Assembly (NCBI GenBank): GCA_024195265.1
Contig: JAJLRJ010000008.1
Location: 29,669,937-29,733,936, forward strand
Direction: 5' to 3'
DNA: 64,000 nucleotides
Origin: Dendrophyllia cribrosa
Lineage: Eukaryota > Cnidaria > Anthozoa > Scleractinia > Dendrophylliidae
The position numbers were made by a program, and so were the translations under genes. This document shows, one piece after another, positions 23,414 through 34,060 of the stretch (the first letter of the stretch is position 1; each line of letters begins with the position of its first letter). The notes beneath the pieces were generated by a model. That model did no database searches and was not told where the DNA came from. It worked only from the letters and a program-made list of their open reading frames with translations.

Positions 23414-23834
23414 TCGCCCAGGCCGGACGGATTTTTTTCTTTCTTTTTTTCTTCGAACTGAAAGTTACTGGGTTTTTTTTTTTTGTTTGCATTCGTCAAA
23501 AGTCGTTGCATTTAATGTCCAAAAAAAAATGCAATATTGCGTTACCGTAAGCATTTCATATTCACGGGTTGGCTCGAAGAAGCCTTTGATCAAGTATCAA
23601 AACAGACGAAACGATTTCTTTTAACCGTTTGCATCCATTATTCATAATTATTTATTTACTTATCAGAAGTGTCTATGCTGATAATAACGTAATACTTTAA
23701 GTCGTTTTTTGCCGATATTTAACATACATTTGAGTCTATGCATGTGATATTATCTGCAATATCTTAACCGGAAGATCAAATTACACTTTTGATCAAGTTA
23801 GCTGTCATTAAGGAAAAATTGACCACCATAAAAA

Positions 23835-23883
23835 GATTCAAATAGCTGACGTTTCGAGCGCTAGCCCTTCGTCAGAGCGAATC
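23835..23883 (-). ncRNA. Hammerhead-ribozyme-like motif with canonical CUGACGA core
   Basis: Minus strand. Helix I GATTC-GCT pairs with AGC...GAATC, core CUGACGA plus one A, helix II GGGC/GCUC with loop UAGC, then GAAAC and the GUC cleavage triplet. Of the four copies in the window only this one keeps U4 of the core. An extra A after the core box is known from a viroid hammerhead, so it need not abolish activity. Confidence 0.58.
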
Positions 23884-23999
23884 AAGGAATTGTGGGTAGT
23901 GTGTGGTTTTATATAGTAAGTGGTTGAGCTACGCTATTGGTGGAAATTTGGTGACGTGAAAAACCAATGTAAATTAGTTAAATGAAAAGCGATCGTTGA

Positions 24000-25113
24000 T
24001 TCCGTGGGGTTTGAGAGTGCCGATTTGAAAGATGATTTTTTGTTCTAGGTTTTTATGGCTTTCTCTGTTACCCTGGTGTAGGGAAAGGCCGCAGATTTTC
24101 ATGTGTTGTAGAATGGTTAGTAAGATTAAAATGGCGCGCGACTGGTTTAAATGCGTCTTTGTCATTTTTTTCAACGTCTCGGAAATGTTCACGAAAACGG
24201 TCAACCAGTCTCCTCCCTGTTTCGCCAATGTATATTTTTTTTGCAAAAAATACATGTTATGCAGTAGATAACATTTACGGAGGTGCATGTAAAACGATCA
24301 GTGATTTTAATAGATCGTTTGGGTCCTGTTATTTTGTCCGCGTTGTGAATGAAAGGACAAGTTTTACATCGTGTGCGTGTGCATTTAAAAGTTCCCGGTT
24401 CATCGTCAGATTTCAGTGCGCTCGTAACTAGAAAGTTGCCTATGTTTTTGTCACGTTTGAACGAAATTAGTGGGGGTTGTGAAAAAATTCTGCCAGTTTC
24501 GGGGTCGTTTTGGAGTAATTTGAATTTTTTTAAAATGATGCTTTTGACTGTGTTGTTGTCTGTCTGAGAAATTGTTGTCTGTCTGAGAAATTGAGAATAC
24601 GGAATGGCATTTTTAACGTGCGATGGATGTGAGGATGAATGTAACAGATAACTGTGGGAATCGGTAGGTTTGTAGTGCACACTTGTGGATGAACTGTTAC
24701 CGTTGATTGAAATATTAATGTCAAGAAAAGCGACTGAGGTTTCGGAAATTTCCCAGGTATATTTTAGAGCTGGATGAAAAGTATTGACAGAAGTTATGAA
24801 TTGATTAAGTTCCTCTTTACTGGAAGAGGTAGCACCAATGCAATCATCGATGTAGCGGCCGTAGAGTTCGGGTTTGGTTCCGTCGTACTGATTAAAAAAT
24901 TTGTCTTCGACGTAGCCTACAAAAAGGTTAGCGTAGCTTGGTCCCATTTTGGTGCCCATGGCGACTCCATTTACTTGTTTGTAGTAGTTTTGGGAAAATG
25001 AAAAACAGTTAAGTGTCAAAACTAATTTGGCTAAGCGGAGCAGTGTTTCTGAGCTTGGGTTTTGAACGGAGGGCTGGTCGAAAAAATATTTTAGTGCTTG
25101 AAGTCCTTCGTCA
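24000..25113 (-). pseudogene. Penelope RT/GIY-YIG fragment, minus arm
   Basis: Encodes the C-terminal RT half (QVNGVAMGTKMGPSYANLF, YIDD, VAFLDINISI), the Cys cluster and part of the GIY-YIG domain. Compared with the intact protein of Penelope 1 it lacks the N-terminal half. A block after YSQFLR is deleted, and the frame shifts inside the nuclease (KKNIHWRNREETG instead of the IYIGETG reading). Confidence 0.8.
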
Positions 25114-25114
25114 C

Positions 25115-25567
25115 TGAAAGCGCACTGAAGTCTGACGATGAACCGGGAACTTTTAAATGCACACGCACACGATGTAACACTTGTCCTTTCATTCACAACG
25201 CGGACAAAATAACAGGTCCCAAACGATCTATTAAAATCACTGATCGTTTTACATGCACCTCCGTAAATGTTATCTACTGCATAACATGTACTTTTTGCAA
25301 AAAAATATACATTGGCGAAACAGGGAGGAGACTGGGCGACCGTTTTCGTGAACATCTCCGAGACGTTGAAAAAAATGACAAAGACGCATCCAAACCAGTC
25401 GCGCGCCATTTTAATCTTACTAACCATTCTAAACAACACATGACAATCTGCGGCCTTTCCCTACACCAGGGTAACACAGAAAGCCGTAAAAACCTAGATC
25501 AAAAAATCATCTTTCAAATCGGCACTCTCAAACCCCACGGAATCAACGAACGCTTTTCATTCAACTA
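25115..25567 (+). pseudogene. Penelope GIY-YIG fragment, plus arm
   Basis: Starts within the region before the Cys cluster (LKSDDEPGTFKCTRTRC). It keeps the complete GIY-YIG domain (VIYC, IYIGETGRRLGDRFREHL) to the natural C terminus ERFSFN. No RT domain is present. Confidence 0.82.
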
Positions 25568-25658
25568 ATTTACATTTGTTTTTCACGCCACCAAATTTCC
25601 ACCAATAGCGTAGCTCCACCCCTTACTATATAAAACCACACACTACCCACAATTCCTT

Positions 25659-25707
25659 GATTCGCTCCGACGAAGAGCTAGCGCTCGAAACGTCAGCTAT
25701 TTGAATC
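25659..25707 (+). ncRNA. Hammerhead-ribozyme-like motif, right end of Penelope 2
   Basis: Same layout; helix II is GAGC/GCUC, a perfect four-pair stem with loop UAGC. The core is CCGACGA, so U4 is lost as in Penelope 1. Confidence 0.5.
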
Positions 25708-26107
25708 TTTTTACGGTGGTCAATTTACCTTATCAACTCAGTCGATAAAACTAAATTCTCGTGTTTCATCCTCCCACCGACGCAGCACCACAGTTTCTCT
25801 AGAAACTAACCCCATTCATTAGCTGTCGTTTGTTGATATTGTAACCGCCAAAAGAACATCTTATAACTTTTAGTCGAAAATTTGTCCTTTCGTTTTCTAC
25901 TGTTTCTAATATAAGCTAAAAAATCGATCTCGTGACTTTTGCAATACTATGGAAACCAAAATACTTATATCGTACTCGCGTAGCAAATTGGTCGGTGATG
26001 TCAATGGAATACGAAAATTGATCTCTTTAAAATATTAAACTTCCACATTCAACGTCATTTATACTTCCATAATTTGGTAATTTCCACATTTTGACAAACT
26101 ATTAATA

Positions 26108-27638
26108 TGTGACCTTCCACGGGAAAACGTACATTAACGCTTTTCCGTTAAACGGCTAAAAAATAACGCTTAACGAACGGATAGCTAACGACTTTTCAGA
26201 GCATTTGAACGACTTGGCTAACGATTTGAACGGGCAAGTGAAAATTTCTAACGCTTTCCAAAAGCGTTTTAACGGGTAGCTTGAATTTTCTGAACGCTTT
26301 TTCCGAACGCTATTAACGGGCAGATTAACGCTTTGTTGTAAACGGCTAACGGTTGACTGGTGTATCTAACGGTTTACAAAAACGTTAAAGCGAATTACCT
26401 AATGCTCAAACTTTCTAAAAGCAAGCAGACGAGTCGACATAAGCTTAATACAAGTGGGTCGAAAGTGTGTAAATATAAAGCTTACGGGTATGCTGTACTT
26501 GTCGATAATAATTGGAAATGATAAGAAAGCGCTCATACGATTGGAGCAGTTTATGTTGAATTAAATAGGACAGTCAAAATGTATCGGTTGGTAAGGTCGT
26601 TAAAAAAGAGACCAAGACATTTTATGTAGTTGTAAATAGCGTTTTATTACTTACCAAGACTTCCACATTCACAAAGCGCAGGAAACGGCTATGTACTGAA
26701 ACAAGCGCGGTGTTTACGGTGCCGAATTAACGAAGCTCGCCAAATTCACTTCAGTTACAAACTTACTGCCCAATAATTCGACTATTCGATCAGCATTACA
26801 GTCAATAACTCGAAGGAACATTTCGTGAATTCAATTTTCTTCTGACAGTCTTGCCGGAACTCGAAAAACAACATTCATTCACATGAATTCGATGCCTTCA
26901 TGCCTTCATTGATCGAATTTGTGCCCAGGCCTTCCGTGCATGGTATTGTCATGGCAACCGCACTCTCCCCAGGTTTCGCTCGCCCTGGGGACGAGTGTTT
27001 CGCTGCGATCAATCGAAAACATGTTAGCATTCGCGCAATATTTATATAATTTCCAGATTTTATAAATAATTCTCCAATGCTGAGACGAAAAAATTAATGT
27101 GCTTGTTTACCAAAAATTTTGGTAAACAAGCTTAATATGGATTAAAGGCACGAAAAGGAATCATAAAACGTGACTCAAAATTTAGCGATCGTGTGTCTCG
27201 TGAATGATCTTCATTGTTGTCAAACTTCTCGAGTACACACGCCACTCACACGAACAAGATCCGAAAAACAAGGTATGTTTGTAATTATTATTGATCAGAA
27301 ATAAACCATATCAGAACGCTAAAAACATCTCAAGTGCTGTCTACTTGTTTGCTTGCTCGTTAAACAGTTAAACGTTTGGATTAAACGACTTTTCTAACGC
27401 TTTTGTAAACGGCTTTGAAGGGAAATTTGAACGCTTTTTACTAACGCTTTTAACGGCATGCGAAAACGTTTCAAACGACTTTTCTAACGCTTTTAACAGC
27501 TTGGCTGTAAATTCTAACGGATGTTCTAACGCTTCTAACGATTTTCTAAACCGTTTTAACGGTAAACAAACGACTAACGAACGCTTTAAACCGTTAAACG
27601 GAAAAGCGTTAATGTACGTTTTCCCGTGGAAGGTCACA
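26108..27638. mobile_element. TA-flanked TIR element rich in TTAACG words, nested in the TTAA element
   Basis: Inverted termini TGTGACCTTCCACGGGAAAA, extended by CGTACATTAACGC, are flanked by TA. The opposite arm of the host element (around 28620-28655) lacks the insertion. Near both ends there are dense repeats of TAACGCTTTTAACGG-type words, in inverted orientation relative to each other. No transposase frame recognised; the exact target duplication is uncertain. Confidence 0.65.
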
Positions 27639-27925
27639 TATAATTGATAAAAGTTTAGAAAATAAAACAAGAAACATGTCACTAAACTGCACTGGACTCT
27701 GCAGTTTTTCTCTCGTGAATTGTGTTCAATAACTGTTCAGGAAATACAGGAAATTATAGACGAGAGCTAGAGTCGGAGTCAATGTTCGACAAAATACGAC
27801 AACAATAGACAAGCCGAGTAACGGGAGTTGCATTTGACATCCAAAGCACAAGCAGAAATACTACATCAGCTGAATAGTCCAGTGGCTTCAGAGAAATATG
27901 TGATGTTAGACAACTGGGTTGGGCC

Positions 27926-28420
27926 TTGAGAGTCGCCACGAAACCCTCACGAATGACAGAAAAGGCAAAGGAATTTCTGCTGGGAAAGTTTAATGAAGGA
28001 GCGAGAAGTGGACATAAAGCAGACCCTGTACAGTTAGCTAAAGAAATGAAAGTCGTGAGAGACGAAGAAGGTCACCTTGTATTTACGCCTGAAGAATGGA
28101 GGAGTTCACAACAGATTAGTAATTTGTTTTCAAGACTCACAGCTGTTTAGCGCCAAAGGGCTATTAGAGAGGAGGATGTAACAGAAGAGGACGTTGTTGC
28201 AATCCAATCAGAAGATGCTCGTGAAACACTCAGATCCATTGTGATAAATGAAATGGCAACACCGGACCATCCGATTGTAGTTGGTTCTAAGAACATATGC
28301 GAGCTAGTAATTTCCAACAAGCTTCACTCTCTGAAGCTAGTGGGCTTAAGAGCGCGAAAAACTTGGATAAGAAGCGAATGGTTCTTTGTCCAGGAAAAAA
28401 ACTTACTGCAAGCCAATTGA
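27926..28420 (+). pseudogene. Decayed ORF at the centre of the TTAA element
   Basis: A frame with the segments EKAKEFLLGKFNEGARSGHK, VQLAKEMKVVRDEEG and WRSSQQISNLFSRLTAV ends at TAG (28148-28150), then stays open 89 more codons to TGA at 28418. The second part includes PDHPIVVGSKNICELV and NKLHSLKLVGL. It looks like the C-terminal half of a DNA-binding or transposon-associated protein with one nonsense change. I do not recognise the family with certainty. It may be a transposase remnant or captured gene. Confidence 0.5.
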
Positions 28421-29246
28421 AAAGAATGCAAAATCGTGCTCCTGTCTAAAGAAAAGATAAACTTTTCCATAGACAAGATAAACCTTTGTTTAGACACGAA
28501 CACGAACAAGAGAGGGAGTGCAGTGCAGTTCAGTGCAGTGAACAGTTATTGAACACAATTCACGAGAGAAAAACTGCAGAGTCCAGTGCAGTTTAGCGAC
28601 ATGTGTTTTGTTTTGTTTTCTAAACTTTTACCAATTAATAGTTTGTCAAAATGTGGAAATTACCAAATTATGGAAGTATAAATGACGTTGAATGTGGAAG
28701 TTTAATATTTTAAAGAGATCAATTTTCGTATTCCATTGACATCACCGACCAATTTGCTACACGAGTACGATATAAGTATTTTGGTTTCCATAGTATTGCA
28801 ATAGTCACGAGATTGATTTTTTAGCTTATATTAGAAATAGTAGAAAAAGAAGGGTCAAATTTTCGACTACAAGTTATAAGATGTTCTTTTTGCGGTTAGA
28901 ATATCAACAAACGACAGCTAACTTGATCAAAAGTGTAATTTGATTTTCCGGTTAAGATATTGCACATAATATCACATGCATAGACTCAAATGTATCTTAA
29001 ATATCGGCAAAAAATAATTATGAATAATGGATACAAACGGTTAAAAGAAATCATTTCGTCTGTTTTGATAATTAATCAAAGGCTTCTTCGAGCCAACCCG
29101 TGAATACGAAATGTTTACGGTAACACAATATTGCGGTTTTTTTGGAAATTAAATGCAACGACTTCTGACGAATGCAAACAAACAAAAAAAAAACAGTAAT
29201 TTTCAGTTCGAAGAAAAAAAGAAAGAAAAAAATACGTCCTGGGCGA

Positions 29247-29302
29247 GATTCGAACTCACGTCCTTCACTTGCCTCCGGCTCTATTGTCCTTTCACTTATG
29301 CA
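29247..29302 (-). repeat. tRNA-like segment in right arm
   Basis: Inverted counterpart of 23354-23413, with B-box GTTCGAATC and A-box-like TGCATAAGTGAAAGGAC on the minus strand. Confidence 0.4.
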
Positions 29303-30292
29303 CCGCAGTACCAAGGATTTGACGAATTACCGAGGTAAAATTTTGTTATTTCAACGTAGATATGAGGAAAAAGTTTACATCAGAGTGATGGATCGAGTGA
29401 GTGAGTGAGTGAATTTTGCCGCCGTTACCGATAATCCGTTCATTACGCATGCACATATTCACGGGCTAAAAATGGCACGAAAACATGTTCTGATTTTGCC
29501 GATTTAAGCCGACTATAATGGTCAATCTTCCAAAAGGATTCGTAGGTCCCAATCTAAATCTTACTGAACATTAAACAATAATAAATGGACTGTGCCAAAA
29601 CGTTTAGATTTGAAATTCTATCCACGCAGTTGTGATAAAATGCTGTTTGAAAAGGGCTTAAAATTTGCGAATCCGCCACAGCCACATGAGACGAAAATTT
29701 GCACGCTCCCCAAAAACATGAAATCAATCCTAAATCACTCATGTGAATACAGTTTGATCAAAGCTCAAATAATCAAAATAAATAAAAAAGACACTGAAAA
29801 CTGGCAAAAAGTAGGTCAAATAACCCACACAAGTTACCCCAAACATGAAGCGATTTTCTTATGCAAATTAGCCCAAAACAGGGGGGGGAGGGGGGGTGGT
29901 CAAGTCGCATGAAAATAAGCCAATTCGTTTTAAAAGGGAATATTTTTTAATCATATCAGAATGGTAATCTGTGGTAGAAATTTGAAACAAATCGGCCGAC
30001 CTCGAACCGTGGGCCCTGCCTGGTTTTCTCTGACAATGACACTTAAGTTAAACCTGAGACGGCAAGCAATCCAAATGGGAATTTTTTCTCTCTGCCGGTA
30101 ATGTTTTTACACGGTGCGTAGAAGTAGGCTTCTTTAAGAACTCCATATTAGGAAGTAAATTCTGATTGGCTCACCGTGTTTTCTAAAAATCCCCAGCATC
30201 GGAAACGAGTAAATCGCTTCTCTGTTATGAGCTTCTGTTTAAGCTTATTTCTTGGTTTTCACATGACATCATAAAAATTAAAAAACCTAAAG

Positions 30293-30975
30293 TATACATC
30301 CTACAAAGCTGTTTCTAACATGGTATGTGGATACAAGTATTATTAATCTTTCACAAAAAGTTTCAGGTTTAAAACGTGTCACGCAATTTGTCACGCTATT
30401 TCAGATAAGCTGTGAAAATAAACAAAATTGAATCAGCTGAAAGTTATTGTTTGCATTATAAGTGCTTATAAGCCAAGTTAATGAAGCTTATAGCAAATAC
30501 AATATTTTTTTATTTGATTTTTGTATACCATGCGCGATTTAGGGGTAACACTTATTCTTTTGTTAAAACAATAGAATATTAGAGCACAAAAGAATGACAA
30601 TACAATAGAATACAATACCATAGAATATATTAGAATACATAATTTTACCTAATACAATGAATGTGTACAATGTACAATAGAGCTAACACCCTAAATCGGG
30701 CATCATATGGATTTTTGGTGTAATTAAGACTTTGAATTTTTGGCCGCCATCTTTGTGCCCCTGGGTGGGGCACTAAGATGGCCGCTCCATACATTTCTTA
30801 CTAAAAATGTCTAATACTCGTTCGCCTATAACTCTTGAACGAAATGCTTTGGCGTTTCAAAATTTGGCCAAGATGTGTAGTTTTAAACTCTCTACAATTC
30901 CATAAACATTTTGGATTCGAAATCTATTGTTTAATGCTTCTGAATTTTGATATGACGTAAGTGAAAACCAAGAAT
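30293..30975 (+). repeat. Dispersed repeat, copy 2 (paired with 15745-16425)
   Basis: Collinear with copy 1 apart from reciprocal MITE insertions. Present in the same orientation about 14.5 kb away. No coding capacity. Confidence 0.75.
30524..30709. mobile_element. hAT-type MITE with 8-bp target duplication
   Basis: 186 bp with imperfect inverted termini sharing ATGC.CGATTTAGGG. It is flanked by GATTTTTG at 30516-30523 and 30710-30717. The paralogous copy has a single GATTTTTG at 15997-16004, so the insertion is clear. Eight-base duplications fit hAT elements. Confidence 0.8.
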
Positions 30976-31625
30976 ATGTTCAGAACATCGGTGAAATGGC
31001 TCGATCCGTGCAGGGTCAAACTTTTAGCACGCATAATCTACAAACTCGTGAAAAATACCTTCGCGCTTTTTGTTAAGCCTTTCCCAAATATAAATTACAA
31101 ATCAAATCGTTACCTTTGCGAGGTACTTCCTCCATATATATCTTCGTTTGAGTGAGTGAGGGTCAGTGAGAGTATTTTCACAAAACAAAATGGACTCTTC
31201 CGCGAGGACAAACGCGATAGCGTTTGTATTTTGTATCGTGACTTTTGATTGGCTTATTGGGCTGCGTTTTATCCAATGGAAGCGCTTTTTATTACTACGA
31301 GCGCGCGCATAGGCTTCTCGAACTTGCACAAATCTGGATTGGATCAATGGAAACAATAGAAACCTGGATTGGAAGAAACTCTTTTGTTCGTATATTTATG
31401 GTAAGTTACATTTTTGTTTGTTTTCGTTTCTTTTTGACTCTTTCCTTTTTGCTTGGAGCATTTGACCTTTTGACCATTTGACTGGGTCGAGGTACGCGGA
31501 CTAATAGCGAGTAGACGTGTTTTTTGCCACTCCCCATACATTCGTTTCGACAACGTTTTTCGGCGTTTAATTCATATGAATACTAAAAGAAAAGCTAAAA
31601 TAGGTAGTGTCTCCAGTGTGTTAGA
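30976..31625. other. Intergenic, no feature recognised
   Basis: No supported gene. The stretch borders the 3' terminal repeat of the Ngaro-like element. Confidence 0.35.
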
Positions 31626-32063
31626 TAATAATTCTGTTCTTAACAACATGCCCATAATTACATACTCCCCTTAACAAATCATGACGCGGACAACAAATTC
31701 TGGAGTATTGTGCCGTAGTTGGCCGTTACACTTTATTGCATACGAGAAAAAAAAATAACTGGAGAATTGAGAACGCATCGCAAATACTCGGAGGCCAGGA
31801 AAAACCTACCTAAAAACCCGAAACTCAGGACAGGAAAAATTGTAGGAAACCTGGGTAGGAACCAAAGCTCAAAACTCCGGCGACCCTTCCTACGGGGCCA
31901 CTAATAGTTAAGTGATCTGCTAAATTTAATGATTGCAGGAATAAACTTATGGATAATGTTCAAATAAAGTTTAGCGATGGAACCGACTAATCAAAACATA
32001 CAAGTAAATTTGACTACGGTAGATCGTCAGTGTAACGACCGACAAATGACTCGCATACTAGTA

Positions 32064-32435
32064 GCAGGCCTCCATCGGTCAAGGTTGACCATGGATGATA
32101 GATCCTAAAAATTGTCAGCTAGACTGGAGCAGCTTCTCTTATGGCTGCAGAGACCAATGCGGGAGTGGTCTGTTTGACTGAGTTGTCGCGCTCCTTTTTG
32201 CGGGCCCACTCGTCTGCCGCTGCGTTCATCAGCTTCCTTTCCCCTGACTTGAGATGTTGGTTCCGAGTACTTCTCCACCTTGTGCGGTCGGCTGCAAGCC
32301 CGTCCCAGGACTTTGTGTCAATGTCGAGCGCACTCATGTCCCTCTTGCAGACATCTTTGTATCGCAGCTATGGGCGGCCGATGTTTCTCGGCCTCCCAGA
32401 TGCCAGCTCTCCGTAGATGATGTCTTTTGGTACTA
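32064..32435 (-). pseudogene. LINE ORF2 C-terminal fragment inserted in A2 repeat
   Basis: Minus-strand frame reads KDIIYGELASGRPRNIGRP, stop, LRYKDVCKRDMSALDIDTK, then SWDGLAADRTRWRS and NAAADEWARKKER, a recognisable LINE ORF2 tail. One in-frame stop is present. Insertion relative to A1 is shown by the jump between GCATACTA and TACTAAAGAACC, which suggests a 5-bp TACTA duplication. Confidence 0.65.
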
Positions 32436-32579
32436 AAGAACCTGCTATTTATACACATACTTCCACGCGCATGCATATAACTTACATCAGCATAAAACAT
32501 ACATACGTACATAATAATCCTAACAGTCGAAAGACTATACAGGATATTAAGAAGCGGTCAAAAAGGGAAAAAATAGTAA

Positions 32580-32870
32580 ATATATTGCATTATTATATTA
32601 CCTACAACAACCAAAAACACTCATAAAATAACACCACTGCACACAATATTGTCTTAAAGATGGCAAAGCATTCCTTTGGAAAACAGCAGATGACTCTGCA
32701 TTAATGGCAGACATAGGTAGGCTGTTCCACAGTGGGTTTGTACGAGGGAAAAAAGAGAACTTATAGGCATTGCCATGGGCAAACATATGTCTAAACTTGT
32801 ATGAATGGTTAGAACGCGTGCTGCCATAAGCTAAGTTTACTGATGGTGGAAATGTTAAATGTTAAATGTG
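32580..32870 (-). pseudogene. Second LINE-like C-terminal fragment in A2 repeat
   Basis: Encodes AYKFSFFPRTNPLWNSLPMS and INAESSAVFQRNALP, the common C-terminal motif of CR1-like LINEs. It is absent from the A1 copy of the terminal repeat. Confidence 0.5.
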
Positions 32871-33099
32871 TAGTTAAAACAGAAATCAATTCTCTTCGAA
32901 TGCGATGCAACCGAACGGAGAATTTTCAATTCTGTTCTTAATAACGTGCCCATAATTACAGACTCCTCAACAAATCATGACGCGGACAACAAATTCTGGA
33001 GTATTGTACCGTATTTGGCCGTTACAGAGAAGTAAACAAAGCTAGGTGCAGCAGTCACATGTATACACTTTATAGGCCAACAGTTCCCGAGATTGAATC

Positions 33100-34060
33100 A
33101 CGTACACATATCTAAACTTGGAACTTTTTTATCAATAGCATCAGCATCAAGGCCACTAGCGCCATCGCCGCTGTCGCTGCGCCTGATTTCAACATATGAG
33201 AGCCAAAGTTAAAACCGTAGCCAAGGAAAGGCTTCATGCCAGGTTTCAAAATCTCAAGAGCTCTCGTATGAGGCCATTTTTTGAACTGACAAGCCTAGAA
33301 ATAAGAAGGGCATCATCTTTACATTGAGCCTTAGTAATAACTCTCTCCGTCATAGCCACTGGGCACGTGAAGTTTCTGGAACGAGTAATGTTTACAATGT
33401 GACCCTACCTATACTGGTCGTTCTTTCCTTTAGGCAGTGAAATAGACATATGCGTCGGGAAAAATCTTAATATCTTTCACTTTAACTTGCAAAAGCCCAC
33501 TTACACGCATGAAACCGGCAAAACAACTAGCGACAAAATAACAAAAAGAAGACAATCTATTCCTGCTTCAGGACCACCCAAGGCTTGTACAAGCTTCGAG
33601 AAATCATCGACTGGCAGGGGATCCTTCGGCTTTCAGGCTTGGCCAAGAGGCGCTTGCAACCCTCCATCGAAGACCTTATAATGGGATGATTCGTTGGAGA
33701 TGGTTCACCTGCAACTTCAAGGGCCCAGCGGATATCGTACACCACTGAAGAAATGGGAGCGAACGAGGTGGCTGAATTCAGCAGGTCCTTCAGATAAAGG
33801 GCGACGTGGAAAGGCTTTGCAGGGAAGACGGCAACGCAAGGAAAACGAGTAGCCCAACGCTTCCAATGCAGCCACGCCAAGCGATACTCGTCCAAAGTGC
33901 TGAAGCTTTGGCTAGCAAAACAACATTTGGCAAGTCCTTGGCTAGCTCAACCAAGTGCGGACTGGACAGGTCGCGACAGCTGTTTTGCCACAATACAGAA
34001 CTCAGGACATCTAGGACGAAACAAAAGTATTACAAACAATACCTGCATAAACGCGACTAA
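33100..34060 (-). pseudogene. Tyrosine recombinase of the Ngaro-like element, frameshifted
   Basis: Segments in order: LVELAKDLPNVVLLAKA, then YRLAWLHWKRWATRFPC, FPAKPFHVALYLKDLLNSAT, YDIRWALEVAGEPSPTNHPI and SMEGCKRLLAKPESRR. A later segment near 33190-33230 reads FNFGSHMLKSGAATAA, the degenerate HxLR..GAT part of the recombinase catalytic core. Frameshifts separate the pieces. The recombinase would integrate circular cDNA in a functional element. Confidence 0.72.

Larger units (their letters stand above)
23807..25818. mobile_element. Second Penelope-like bidirectional insertion, truncated
   Basis: A minus-strand piece (23815-25113) is joined to a plus-strand piece (from about 25115) so that 3' ends point outward, as in the first Penelope. 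It is flanked by TTAGCTGTC at 23798-23806 and 25819-25827. The opposite arm of the host element has one uninterrupted copy (28913-28921, reverse complement), which proves the insertion. The copy is diverged from Penelope 1 and has an internal deletion with a small tandem repeat near 24557-24590. Confidence 0.85.
22370..30042. mobile_element. Large TTAA-flanked element with long inverted arms, secondarily broken by insertions
   Basis: Inverted termini GTGTCATTGTCAGAGAAAAC are flanked by TTAA at 22366-22369 and 30043-30046. The arms match over long stretches: the terminal part, a tRNA-like segment, the GTGAGTGAGTGAGTGA-type microsatellite, and sequence to about 27745 on the left and 28540 on the right. 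The left arm is expanded by a Penelope insertion (23807-25818) and a TA-flanked element (26108-27638); the right arm gives the uninterrupted state at both places. The centre (27746-28540) contains a decayed ORF. TTAA targets occur in piggyBac and Kolobok elements. No transposase is recognised, so the superfamily stays open. Confidence 0.75.

Noticed and set aside
23272..23511. Frame reading through the arm of the TTAA element with a protein-like string (EIRTHARPSLSSGSIV)
   Set aside because: The string is a translation of the tRNA-like segment and recurs in the other arm. It reflects repeat conservation, not a gene.
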